A stretch of DNA of 39,666 nucleotides. Source: Nitrospirota bacterium (GTDB taxonomy: Bacteria > Nitrospirota > Leptospirillia > Leptospirillales > Leptospirillaceae). Each line of letters opens with the position of its first letter. The first letter of the stretch is position 1. The notes beneath the pieces were generated by a model. The model worked only from the letters and a program-made list of their open reading frames with translations, did not search any database and was not told where the DNA came from. This document shows positions 23,715 through 34,780 of this stretch, one piece after another. A program made the translations under genes and the position numbers. The DNA is taken from positions 1-39,666 of the forward strand of contig JAKADN010000010.1 of the NCBI GenBank assembly GCA_021820445.1, in the 5' to 3' direction.

Positions 23715-25050
23715 CAGCTCCCGCCTCGGTCGAATAGCCGATGTCGAGTCGCCCCACGACGTTGGGTTTGACCAGAGCCCGGAAGCCGACTCCCGGATTG
23801 ACGGCGTAATTTCCCCATTGGGTGACCTGGTAGGCGTCCCTGAACACCTCCCCGATCCCCAGAAAGGGCGCCACCTGCCACTCGGACTCTACGTTGAAGA
23901 TGTTCATGTCGAAAGCGGCGATCCGTTCCTCGATATTGAAGAGGGAGGCATCGTAATCGTAGAAGCGGCCGGTCCCGAACCCTTCGAGGGTATAGGCCCC
24001 TCCCAGCATGCTCATGGCGTAAAAGGGAATATTCGGACCATTCATCAGGTTGACCATGGCCCGGATCGCAAGGATATCCTGATCGTTGGTTCCGTGGGCC
24101 AGCCAATATTTGTACTCGGCATCAAACCGGTCGAAGACACTCCCTTGACCCGGGGTCATGTTGTTGTCGAGCTCCGCGAAGACTCTGGCATAGGTCCCGG
24201 ATGACGGAATCAGATGATTGTCACGGGTATCGTAAGTGGCATTGACCCGATGGGTCAGGATCTGGGCTCCTGTTGCGAATCCCGGCGCATCCGGAAAGAG
24301 AAGCCCCGTGTAGGGCATGTTCGGCACCTGGCCCGGAGAGGCCCCATAGCTTCGATAGCGCTCCATGAACCAGACCCGGATCTTCTGGTCGTCAAGGTTT
24401 CCTCCAAATGTGCCGTGGACCGACGTGGTCGCAAGGGTAAAGTTCGACTGGTCGGAGAAGGACGAGGTCGGTCCGATCCCGTAGAATCGGGCCGTCGGAT
24501 TCTTGAAGTCCTTCACCCGTATGTCGAGGATGTACCGTCCATTGTCCATCGAGAGATCCCGATAGTGGAACTCGTAGAAGTTCATGATGGAGTTGGACTG
24601 AATGGCGATCACATGCCACCGTTTGAGATTTCCCTTGTAATACCGGTAATAACGGAAACCCGATTCAAGGCCCATGTAGGAGTTGTACATGACGGACGGC
24701 GCAAAGATCGAGGTGATCCGTCCGGAAGGCTTCGCATAGAGGATCGGAACGATCGTGCCGTAGGTCACCCCCGAATTGTAGGAGTCTCCGATCGCCGGAA
24801 GGGGGACGACGACGGTATTGTCGAACGGGGTGCTGTAGCTGAAAGGGGGAGGAGATCCGATGGGAAGGGTCGGAAAGGTCAGTCCCTGGGGGCCGAGAGA
24901 GGTGGCGACCGGAGCTGTCGGGATCCCGGGGGTCCCGGGGGGCATTGGCCCCCCCCAGGCCGGCAAGGCCTCGGGGAGGGCGAGGAAGGCGAGTGCCAGC
25001 ATCAACCCGACTCGCACCCCTCCCCTCAGGGCTCTTCGCATCCTTCGCAT
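23683..25050 (-). CDS. Outer-membrane beta-barrel protein, Omp85/surface-antigen-like
   Basis: About 455 residues with a signal peptide (RRMRRALRGGVRVGLMLALAFLALPEALPAWG) and a final Phe, typical of barrels. Alternating Tyr/Phe-rich strands fill the chain. The DTRDNHLIPSSGTYARVF and LGGAYTLEGFGTGRFYD segments resemble the conserved end of Omp85/bacterial surface-antigen barrels. No POTRA repeats are present; about 60 Pro/Gly-rich residues come first. A GAGG lies nine bases before the ATG at 25050. It begins 11 bases after hpnG, so it is probably co-transcribed with shc and hpnG. Function unknown; a role in outer-membrane lipid handling is only suggested by location. Confidence 0.75.
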   Translation of the reverse strand: MRRMRRALRGGVRVGLMLALAFLALPEALPAWGGPMPPGTPGIPTAPVATSLGPQGLTFPTLPIGSPPPFSYSTPFDNTVVVPLPAIGDSYNSGVTYGTIVPILYAKPSGRITSIFAPSVMYNSYMGLESGFRYYRYYKGNLKRWHVIAIQSNSIMNFYEFHYRDLSMDNGRYILDIRVKDFKNPTARFYGIGPTSSFSDQSNFTLATTSVHGTFGGNLDDQKIRVWFMERYRSYGASPGQVPNMPYTGLLFPDAPGFATGAQILTHRVNATYDTRDNHLIPSSGTYARVFAELDNNMTPGQGSVFDRFDAEYKYWLAHGTNDQDILAIRAMVNLMNGPNIPFYAMSMLGGAYTLEGFGTGRFYDYDASLFNIEERIAAFDMNIFNVESEWQVAPFLGIGEVFRDAYQVTQWGNYAVNPGVGFRALVKPNVVGRLDIGYSTEAGAVTYVGIGFPF

Positions 25051-25061
25051 CAAAGCGGGCC

Positions 25062-25889
25062 TCACCGAAGCCCCCTGTCCGGAAAGATCCCGGGACCGCA
25101 TTCGCAGGAGACCCTTGCTCCGAGCTCCCGGAGCCCTGCCTGGGCCCTGAGGATTCCCGGAAAAAGGCGGGCCATGGAAAAAAGAATGGCCGGTCTAAGG
25201 AGGATGGAACGCACGATTCCAACAGGCGATGTCTCCCCCCGGGCATCGACAAAGGACATCGCTTCGGGAGGGAGTGTCTCCTCCCATGCATCCGAAACGA
25301 CCCGCACCGCCCAGGCCGGAATGCCGCGGCTTGCGGCGAGGGACAGCCATCCCGCACTTTCCATGTCCACGACATCCCCGCCCGTTTTCGCCCGAAGCCG
25401 GGCCTTTTCATGGGGGGTCGAGACGGGACGGTCGACGGTCACGACCATCCCTTCGCGATAGCGGGATGACAAAAATTCCGGGACCTGAACGGGAGTGGGG
25501 CTCTCTCCTGTTTTGAGGACCCGGCCGGCGACAAGGATTTCCCCGGCCTTGACCTCCGGAGAAAGCCCCCCGGCGAATCCGCAAAAAAGAATCGGGCCCA
25601 TCTTCACCCCGGAGAGAAGTCGTTCCAGGTTCTCGACGCCATGTCTGCCCGGTCCAAGGTAGACGACAGGGATGACAGGCCAATTGCCCGGATCCTGATC
25701 GCGAAGCCCCTTCTCTGCCTGGCGAAGGGACATCGGACGACAGCGGCCCCCTGCTCCCCGACTGAATGCCAACGCCTCATCCCTGAGCGCCGTGACGACA
25801 AGAAGGCGGCGAGAGGAGAGGGCGGGAGTCTCAGGCACTGTTTCGAATGGGCGCGTAAGGGGAGAGCTTCCAGGAAGCCACGCGCTCAT
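25062..25889 (-). CDS. hpnG: hopanoid-associated phosphorylase HpnG
   Basis: Up to 275 residues of the purine-nucleoside phosphorylase/nucleosidase fold: LLVVTALRDEALAF, GFAGGLSPEVKAGEILVA and the DVVDMESAGWLSLAA segment with the catalytic-type glutamate. HpnG removes adenine from adenosylhopane to give ribosylhopane. The ATG at 25887-25889 overlaps shc by 59 bases. A GTG at 25836-25838, which overlaps the shc stop, is an alternative start giving 258 residues. No adenosylhopane synthase (hpnH) is in the window. Confidence 0.9.
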   Translation of the reverse strand: MSAWLPGSSPLTRPFETVPETPALSSRRLLVVTALRDEALAFSRGAGGRCRPMSLRQAEKGLRDQDPGNWPVIPVVYLGPGRHGVENLERLLSGVKMGPILFCGFAGGLSPEVKAGEILVAGRVLKTGESPTPVQVPEFLSSRYREGMVVTVDRPVSTPHEKARLRAKTGGDVVDMESAGWLSLAASRGIPAWAVRVVSDAWEETLPPEAMSFVDARGETSPVGIVRSILLRPAILFSMARLFPGILRAQAGLRELGARVSCECGPGIFPDRGLR

Positions 25890-27918
25890 GGCCCAGCGCT
25901 TTTCCGTTTTTCTTCATGTTGCGGTAGAGGGAAAGGGCCCAAAGCGGGAAATAATGGCGATACATATGATAGCGAAGATAGAAGACCCGGGGGAATCCTG
26001 TTCCCGTGAACAGTTCCTCCTCCCATGTCCCATCCTTACCCATCCGTGAGAGCAGGTAGAGAATCCCTTTTTCGACGGAAGGGTGGTCACAATACCCCCC
26101 ATGAAGGAGGGAGATGAGGGCCCAGGCAGTCTGGGAGGGAGTCGATCCCCCCCGACCCGAGAATTCTGCGGTCGCATAGGAAAGGCAATCCTCTCCCCAG
26201 CCTCCGTCCGGATTCTGACGGCCGAGAAGATAGGTCATGGCTCTGACGACCCAGGGCTCATCCATGCCGACCCCGATGCTCTTGAGCCCGGCGATGACCG
26301 ACCATGTCCCGTAGATATAGTTGACTCCCCATCGTCCGAACCAGGAGCCGTCCTTTTCCTGCTCGCGCCTGAGATAGCGGAGGGCCCGGGCGGCGGGCGG
26401 AAAATCGGGACCGTATCCCAGAGAGCCCAGAAGTTCCAGGACCCGTCCCGTCAAATCGGCCGTGCTCGGGTCAAGGAGAGCCCCATGGTCGGCAAAGGGG
26501 ATGTTGTTCAGGAACAACATGTCGTTGTCCTTGTCGAAGGCCGCCCATCCCCCGTCGGTTCCCTGCATGGCCACCACCCAACGGCAGGCCCGGCTGAAGA
26601 CTCCCTCCATACGGGAGGCCAGGTCCGGACGATAGGGAAATATCTTGGCCATTCCCATAAGCACCATGGCCGTATCGTCGACATCCGGATAATATTCGTT
26701 TTCAAACTGAAAGGCCCACCCTCCCGGCTCACAGGCCGGGACGCGCACCGTCCAGTCCCCCGCCACATGGACCTCCCGCGAGCGAAACCATTCCATGGCC
26801 CTGTCGACAGTCGGAGATTCGGGAGAGAGACCGGCCTCGACGAGCGCACCCAATGCCAGGGCCGTATCCCATATCGGAGACACACATGGCTGGACAAGGA
26901 GCTTGTCGCCGTCAGACAAAACGAGGTCATCGATCGAGGAAAGGACCCTCTTCATCAGGGGGTGGGAGAGGCTGTACCCCGAAAGATGCAGGGCGACAGC
27001 GCTGTTCGCCATGGCCGGATAAATGGCCCCGAGACCCCCTTCCCCCGCCAGTCGCGGCATCATCCATTCCATGGCCGCCCTCAGGGCCTTTTTCCTGAGA
27101 AAGGGAATCGGATGTCGGTTCCAGAAGCGAAGAAGGCCGTCGAGCCTCAGGAAAAAGTTCCGGGCGGAAAAAAATTTTTTCGATGGGAGAAATCTCTCCC
27201 CGTCCGGACGGGCCGGATCGAAGAGCTCCCGGATCCCCCTTTCGGGGGACAGCGCAACGAGCGGACGGAAATGATAAATGAAAAGGAGAGGAACGATGAC
27301 CGCTCTCGACCAATAGGAGACCGAATAGATCGAGACGGGAAACCAGGAAGGAAGGAGAATCATTTCGGAAGGGAGCGCCGGCACCTTTTCCCAGTCGTAC
27401 TGTCCGAACATGGCCAGGGCGATGCGGGTGAAGACATTGACCCGCCCCGCTCCTCCCTGCGAAAGGATCCATTCGCGGGCCCGGACGAGGACCGGGTCGT
27501 CGGGGGAGAGCCCCGAGAGCTTGAGAGCCAGATAAGCCTTGACGGTGGCGCTGATGTCCGGGTCGCCGTCCTTGAAAAGCGGCCATCCCCCCGACTTTCC
27601 CTGGAGAGACTGGATTGCCTCGACGATTTTGCGACGCCGGTCAGGCTCCATCGGACGGCCGATGAACTCATGAAGGAAAAGATATTCGGACGGTATGGTC
27701 GCATCGGCTTCAAGCGGAGCCACCCAGTATCCGTTCTCGTGCTGGGCGGAGACCAGCCAGGAAATCGCTTGCGAAATCGCCTGACCAAGCTCGTCCCTGC
27801 GAGAATCCGACACTTCGCTCAAAGCCGCTCCGGTACGCTCGGCTTCCCGGACCCGCGTTCGTGTGGCGGCCCGGCCCGCTCCTTCCGGCCCTGTCTCTCC
27901 CGATTCCGTCATATCCAT
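25831..27918 (-). CDS. shc: squalene-hopene cyclase
   Basis: About 695 residues, normal for SHC. It cyclises squalene to hopene and hopanol at the membrane. The catalytic DVDD of the DxDDTA motif is residues 412-415 (codons 26674-26685). Several QW repeats are visible, such as QGKSGGW, QGTDGGW, QEKDGSW and QNPDGGW. The start is taken as the ATG at 27918 (MDMTESG); MTESG at 27912 is equally possible. The first 55 residues are a polar leader unlike the core. It leads a probable unit with hpnG and the barrel gene, behind a promoter-like site at 27968-27996. Confidence 0.96.
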   Translation of the reverse strand: MDMTESGETGPEGAGRAATRTRVREAERTGAALSEVSDSRRDELGQAISQAISWLVSAQHENGYWVAPLEADATIPSEYLFLHEFIGRPMEPDRRRKIVEAIQSLQGKSGGWPLFKDGDPDISATVKAYLALKLSGLSPDDPVLVRAREWILSQGGAGRVNVFTRIALAMFGQYDWEKVPALPSEMILLPSWFPVSIYSVSYWSRAVIVPLLFIYHFRPLVALSPERGIRELFDPARPDGERFLPSKKFFSARNFFLRLDGLLRFWNRHPIPFLRKKALRAAMEWMMPRLAGEGGLGAIYPAMANSAVALHLSGYSLSHPLMKRVLSSIDDLVLSDGDKLLVQPCVSPIWDTALALGALVEAGLSPESPTVDRAMEWFRSREVHVAGDWTVRVPACEPGGWAFQFENEYYPDVDDTAMVLMGMAKIFPYRPDLASRMEGVFSRACRWVVAMQGTDGGWAAFDKDNDMLFLNNIPFADHGALLDPSTADLTGRVLELLGSLGYGPDFPPAARALRYLRREQEKDGSWFGRWGVNYIYGTWSVIAGLKSIGVGMDEPWVVRAMTYLLGRQNPDGGWGEDCLSYATAEFSGRGGSTPSQTAWALISLLHGGYCDHPSVEKGILYLLSRMGKDGTWEEELFTGTGFPRVFYLRYHMYRHYFPLWALSLYRNMKKNGKALGHERVASWKLSPYAPIRNSA

Positions 27919-27967
27919 AAAGATGCTCGTCACCCTGAAAGATTTTGATTCGAACCACAATCTTCTT

Positions 27968-27996
27968 CTATTAACAAATGCCTTGAAAAAGGTCAA
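27968..27996 (-). promoter_or_regulatory. Candidate promoter of shc
   Basis: TTGACC (27991-27996), 17 bases, TAATAG (27968-27973) on the minus strand, 50 bases before the shc start and within an AT-rich stretch. The -35 box is good and the -10 box only fair. Confidence 0.5.
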
Positions 27997-28201
27997 GCGA
28001 TACATTCACAACTTGCTGTCAAATATGAACCTTTATAAAACATTAAAAATAAACTGACTTGATTTCCGGAAGAAAATAAGCAATAGTACCGATTATAGGA
28101 ATCCCGAATGGCTCAAACCGCCCAGTGTCGCTCCAAGTTGCCTCACCCTTAACTTGCCGGGTGCCGCCACATGATCCATCAGACCTTCTAGGAGAATTTC
28201 C

Positions 28202-30256
<2,055 letters not shown>

Positions 30257-30301
30257 TCCGACGCCGACAGGAATGGAACCCGCATTAAAAAGGAGTCTTC
30301 G

Positions 30302-31480
30302 ATGACGACCGGACAAATTCCTCCCATTGCCCCGAAAGGCCCGGTGGCTGACCTTCTGAAAGAAGGTCAGAGCCTCTGGCTGGATACCATCAGCCGCCAC
30401 CTCATGGATTCAGGGGAACTGACAGAACTCATTTGTTCAGTCGGGATACGTGGCATCACCTCGAATCCGACCATCTTCGAAAAGGCCATCAACGGATCGA
30501 CGGACTACGATGTCGAGATCGCGCGCCTTGCCCGGGAAAACCACAGCGCGACCGACATCATCCGTTTTCTGATGGTCGAGGATGTCCGGCGCGCATGCGA
30601 CTTTTTCAGACCCGTCTACGACGACTCCCGTTTTGGGGATGGATATGTCTCGATCGAGGTCAACCCTCTTTTAGCCCACGACACGAAGGAGTCGGTCGAA
30701 GAGGCCAGAAAACTCCACCAGATGGTGGATCGCCCCAATCTCCTCGTGAAGATCCCCGGAACCCCGGAAGGCATTCCCGCCATTCGTCAGCTGATCTCGG
30801 AGGGGATCTCCATCAACGTGACCCTTCTTTTTTCTCCGGATGCCTACAGGCAGGCCGCCAATGCCTACATCGAAGGTCTTCGGGACTATGTCGCGAAGGG
30901 CCACAACCCCTCCCGGATCCACAGCGTGGCGAGCCTGTTCATCAGCCGTCTCGACACTCTCATCGATCGGCTCCTTGCAGAGATCGCCTCCAAATCTTCC
31001 GACCCGGCCGTTTCCCGAAAAGCCGGTGAACTCGCAGGAAAAGCGGGCATCGCCAACACCCAGATCATCTACGAAAGCTTCAGGGAGATCTTCGGGAGCC
31101 CTCTTTTCAAGGGGCTCGCCGAAAAAGGGGCTCGCGTCCAGCGTCCGCTCTGGGCATCGACCGGGACAAAAAATCCGAAATACTCCGACATCCTCTATGT
31201 CCAGGAGCTGATCGCCCCCGACACGGTCAACACCGTTCCCGCCGAAACGCTCCGGGCCTTCGCCGACCACGGAAAAGCGAAGCGGACCATCGACCGATAC
31301 ATGGAAGACAAATCCCTGCCCAATCCCTACAAGGTTCTTGATGAGCTCAAGGCTCTCGGCATCTCCCTCGAGGCGGCCTACAACCAGCTGATCCGGGAAG
31401 GGGTCGAGGCCTTCAACAAATCCTTCGAAAGCCTCAGGGAGAGCACCGAGAAGAAAATCGCCGCGATACGGAAGAACTGA
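30302..31480 (+). CDS. tal: transaldolase
   Basis: 392 residues, matching the longer bacterial/cyanobacterial transaldolase group. It transfers a dihydroxyacetone unit via a Schiff base; the lysine lies in LLVKIPGTPEG near residue 150. GITSNPTIFEKAI and INVTLLFS are family marks, as is the RPLWASTGTKNPKYSD segment. AAGGAG lies before the ATG. It follows tkt by 45 bases. No fused glucose-6-phosphate isomerase domain is present, unlike the Tal-Pgi fusions. Confidence 0.96.
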   Translation: MTTGQIPPIAPKGPVADLLKEGQSLWLDTISRHLMDSGELTELICSVGIRGITSNPTIFEKAINGSTDYDVEIARLARENHSATDIIRFLMVEDVRRACDFFRPVYDDSRFGDGYVSIEVNPLLAHDTKESVEEARKLHQMVDRPNLLVKIPGTPEGIPAIRQLISEGISINVTLLFSPDAYRQAANAYIEGLRDYVAKGHNPSRIHSVASLFISRLDTLIDRLLAEIASKSSDPAVSRKAGELAGKAGIANTQIIYESFREIFGSPLFKGLAEKGARVQRPLWASTGTKNPKYSDILYVQELIAPDTVNTVPAETLRAFADHGKAKRTIDRYMEDKSLPNPYKVLDELKALGISLEAAYNQLIREGVEAFNKSFESLRESTEKKIAAIRKN

Positions 31481-31492
31481 TCCTGCGGGTCT

Positions 31493-31520
31493 CGGCTCCT
31501 TCCTGCCTCGGGAGGAGCCG
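31493..31520 (+). terminator. Terminator-like hairpin between tal and zwf
   Basis: CGGCTCCT pairs with AGGAGCCG around a 12-base loop, followed by CGGCTTCTTA. The T-run is poor, so it may only weaken read-through into zwf or stabilise the upstream message. Confidence 0.45.
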
Positions 31521-31601
31521 CGGCTTCTTATCCACGGACCGTCGAAAAGGAAAGGATGACCCTTGACCAGCATCCTCCAGTCTCCCTTTCAGGGAGCGGG
31601 C

Positions 31602-33116
31602 ATGGGAGAAGTTCAGCCCCCTCCGCCAACCTTGGAGACCCCTCCACTGACGATTGTCATCTTCGGAGCCTCGGGAGACCTGACCCATCGCAAGCTCGTT
31701 CCGGCCCTTTTCGACCTGATGGTGGACGGGCTTCTCCATCCGGAAACGCGGATCCTTGGTGTCGCCAGAAGTCCGAAGACCCACGAGGAGTTCCGGGGAG
31801 AGCTACGGGCATCGGTCCAGACATTCTCCCGAAGTTCCAACCATCTCGAGCTCTATACCGAATTCGAGAAAAAGATCTTTTACCACCCCATGACCTTCGA
31901 CGACCCCAACGGATATACCGCCATCCGGACAACACTTCTTTCCGATGAATTCCGTAAACCGACCGGCGGAAATGTTCTGTATTACCTGGCCACCCAGCCC
32001 AGCTACTTCGTCCCGATCATCCGGAATCTGGGGAGCTTCGGACTGTCGAAGATCAACGACGGCGTGACGGAAAAGCCGGAACCATTCACCCGCATCATCG
32101 TCGAAAAGCCCTTCGGACGGGACTTGGCCTCGGCCCGGGACCTGAACAGGGAAGTTCTCCAGGTCTTCTCGGAGACCCAGGTCTTTCGCATCGACCATTA
32201 TCTCGGCAAGGAGACGGTCCAGAACATCGTCGTCTTCCGCCTTTCGAATCCGGTCTTCGGGAACATCTGGAACAACATCTTTGTCCGGAGCGTCCACATA
32301 TCCGTCCACGAGTCAGTGGGTGTCGAGGGACGCGGGGGCTATTTCGAAGAGGCCGGCATTCTCCGGGACATGGTCCAGAACCACCTCTTCCAGCTGATGA
32401 CCCTCACGGCCATGGACCCCCCCGTCGCGTTCGAGGCCGAATCCATCCGGGACGAAAAGGTCAAGGTTCTCCGCTCACTCAAACCGATCCGGACAGAAGA
32501 TATTCCCCGGACGATCGTCCGGGGCCAGTACACCGTGGGGGAGGTCGACGGCGTTCCCGTCCCGGGCTACCGGAACGAACCCAAGATCCCTCCCCTCTCC
32601 GAAACCCCCACCTTCGTCCGGATGAGGGTCGAGATCCAGAACTGGCGGTGGGCCGGAGTCCCCTTCTTCCTGACGGCCGGGAAACGCATGTCCCGGAGGG
32701 AGACTCTGGTGCGGATCATCTTCAAGGACTTTCCATTCGCCCTCTTCCGTCTGGCTGGATCGCCCGGGACCGTTCCCAACGAACTGATCATCCGGATCCA
32801 GCCAAACGAGGGGATCTCCCTCCGGTTCGGGATCAAGCGGCCCGGGAGTTCCTTCGTGATCGATCCCGTCGAGATGGACTTTTCCTACCAACAGGCCTAC
32901 CGCGCAAAATCCCCTGAAGCGTACGAACGTCTCCTCCATGACGCCATCGTCGGAGATTCCACACTCTTCGCCCGAAACGACGAAGTGGAGAACTCATGGA
33001 ACTTCATGGCCCCCTTCCTCGGGGATCTGTCGAAGACATCTCCGCTCCGATTCTATACAGCAGGAACCGACGGTCCCGAAGAGCAGGGCCGGATCGGCGA
33101 ACCCTCATCCGTCTGA
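31602..33116 (+). CDS. zwf: glucose-6-phosphate 1-dehydrogenase
   Basis: 504 residues. It oxidises glucose-6-phosphate to 6-phosphogluconolactone and makes NADPH. Seen: the nucleotide loop IFGASGDLTHRKL, VEKPFGRDL, and the active-site RIDHYLGKETVQN near residue 195. The ATG at 31602 has GGGAG five bases upstream, better than an upstream in-frame TTG at 31563. It closes the tkt-tal-zwf run. A lactonase and 6-phosphogluconate dehydrogenase are not in the window. Confidence 0.95.
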   Translation: MGEVQPPPPTLETPPLTIVIFGASGDLTHRKLVPALFDLMVDGLLHPETRILGVARSPKTHEEFRGELRASVQTFSRSSNHLELYTEFEKKIFYHPMTFDDPNGYTAIRTTLLSDEFRKPTGGNVLYYLATQPSYFVPIIRNLGSFGLSKINDGVTEKPEPFTRIIVEKPFGRDLASARDLNREVLQVFSETQVFRIDHYLGKETVQNIVVFRLSNPVFGNIWNNIFVRSVHISVHESVGVEGRGGYFEEAGILRDMVQNHLFQLMTLTAMDPPVAFEAESIRDEKVKVLRSLKPIRTEDIPRTIVRGQYTVGEVDGVPVPGYRNEPKIPPLSETPTFVRMRVEIQNWRWAGVPFFLTAGKRMSRRETLVRIIFKDFPFALFRLAGSPGTVPNELIIRIQPNEGISLRFGIKRPGSSFVIDPVEMDFSYQQAYRAKSPEAYERLLHDAIVGDSTLFARNDEVENSWNFMAPFLGDLSKTSPLRFYTAGTDGPEEQGRIGEPSSV

Positions 33117-33169
33117 GAAGTCCCTCATTGGTGACTGACTCCTCAAGGGATTCTGCAAGGCGGAATCCC

Positions 33170-34780
33170 ATGCTGCTTGTGCCTTTTTTGTTTTTTTCCC
33201 TCTGCTCCTGCACTTTTTTTCCGTCTTTCTCCTCATCCCCCCCCGACCTCCTCATCGCCCAGGATCCGCCGAACAGACCTCTCTTCGTGACCCATCTCCC
33301 TCCCGCATCCCCGGAGTCGCTCTGGTTTTCGGGCCATGCCCGAAAGGCACACACATCGTCCGCTGCCCTGGCGAAGGCCCTTTCGGAGGCTTTCGATCAG
33401 TTTTCCCAAGCCCTGGCAAAGGACGGCTATCGCCTGACTCCTTCCGAAAAGGAGACATGGTTTCGTCTGGGATCAGACAATGAGGCCCCCTCCATTGCCG
33501 ACCGATGGATCCGCACTTATAAGGAAAGCCAGGACCGACCCTACCTCCACCGCACCTCCCTTTATATTCTTTTGAAAGTGCCCAGAAGCTACGAACAGTC
33601 GCTTCTCGGAGAACTTTCCCGAGCGGACCGGAGGGCCGCCTTCAGGATGGAGTCCGAGCGGGAAAAAGCCCGGATGTTTCTCCTTCAAAAAGATGGCTCC
33701 CGTTTTCTGGACGCCCTGCGAAAAGCCCTCAAGGCCGACCGATCGATCCACTCACTCCATTCGTTTTCTCCTTCGACCCGACGAAAGATCCTCCATGAAC
33801 GGACCTCCGTCGAATCGCTCTGGCGGAAGAGCCTCCGGGCTCTCCGCCTCTCCCTGGATCCCTCCGCTACGGAGCTTTCCCTGGGCGAAACCACGCTCCC
33901 TCCGACCCGACTGACGGAAAGAGCCTCCATTCGGATCGGCCCTCATCCTCCGGGTCTCTCCGGGCTTGTCTTCATCGCCTCCCTTCGTCCCTCCCCGAAG
34001 CCGGAGCATCTTGTTTTTCCTGAGCCGTCCTGGCTGTTCGGCAACAGGCGGCCCATTCTCTCCCCGACCACGCTCCGCTGGGAGGCGGCCCTTTTCAGGC
34101 AACCCACTTACCGGCTCCGCCCTCCGCTTGAGCTTTCCTGTCAGCCGACCGGCACTGGGGGGACCGGGGAGTGCACCCTCTCCCGAGTTTATGTCCCGGG
34201 CCATCACGGCTTCCTCGAAGGATTCTATCGGCCGGTCCCCGGGACCCCCCTCGATCGTCCCCATTTCCGGAAAATCCTCAAGAACACATTGCTGGATGTT
34301 CATTTCCGTTTTTATCACAGACGCGCTCTCCATCCGCTCCTCCTGACCATTGATGGCCCCGGACCTCTCCAGCAAGAACAGGCAATCCGAACCTTCTTCA
34401 TGACGGAAGGACGGAAACAGGACCTCACTCTCTGCACCCTCGTCAAAGGGGCTTTGAGCTGTCCCGGCGCCCCTCCCGCCTTCCTTCTCTCCGGGAATCG
34501 GGCATTCCTGCGGATCGATCTTCTCTCCCTGAAGGAGTCCTTCCGGACCGGACGCGATTTTTCGATCGCCACAACCCGGATGACCCTGATGGAAACACTG
34601 GTCGACCGGGGGGATATCCTCTGGAGAAAAAAGGTGTCCATCTCAAGCCGGGGATTTTCCAGAAAAAGAGCGACACTGTCGGCATGGCATAAATGCGCGC
34701 GCGACATCGCCCGGAATTTGGCCAAAGCCTATTATCCATCCAGACGTCCTCATCCCGGAGAAACCTTCTATGACCGTTGA
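33170..34780 (+). CDS. Large lipoprotein of unknown function
   Basis: 536 residues from the ATG at 33170, just after GGCGGAA. A short lipoprotein signal (MLLVPFLFFSLCSC) has lipobox L-C-S-C14; the longer frame to 32996 lies over zwf and lacks a signal. The mature protein is basic and Arg/Ser/Pro-rich, with no family I can name. It has an all-helical-looking part near 40-230 and a beta-rich part after that. The stop overlaps the start of the FAD monooxygenase gene by 11 bases, so the two are co-expressed. Confidence 0.72.
   Translation: MLLVPFLFFSLCSCTFFPSFSSSPPDLLIAQDPPNRPLFVTHLPPASPESLWFSGHARKAHTSSAALAKALSEAFDQFSQALAKDGYRLTPSEKETWFRLGSDNEAPSIADRWIRTYKESQDRPYLHRTSLYILLKVPRSYEQSLLGELSRADRRAAFRMESEREKARMFLLQKDGSRFLDALRKALKADRSIHSLHSFSPSTRRKILHERTSVESLWRKSLRALRLSLDPSATELSLGETTLPPTRLTERASIRIGPHPPGLSGLVFIASLRPSPKPEHLVFPEPSWLFGNRRPILSPTTLRWEAALFRQPTYRLRPPLELSCQPTGTGGTGECTLSRVYVPGHHGFLEGFYRPVPGTPLDRPHFRKILKNTLLDVHFRFYHRRALHPLLLTIDGPGPLQQEQAIRTFFMTEGRKQDLTLCTLVKGALSCPGAPPAFLLSGNRAFLRIDLLSLKESFRTGRDFSIATTRMTLMETLVDRGDILWRKKVSISSRGFSRKRATLSAWHKCARDIARNLAKAYYPSRRPHPGETFYDR

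Noticed and set aside
26083-27948. Long plus-strand open frame (621 codons) opposite shc
   Set aside because: Antisense to a well-supported cyclase with its catalytic motif and QW repeats. The opposite product is low-complexity and has no domain.
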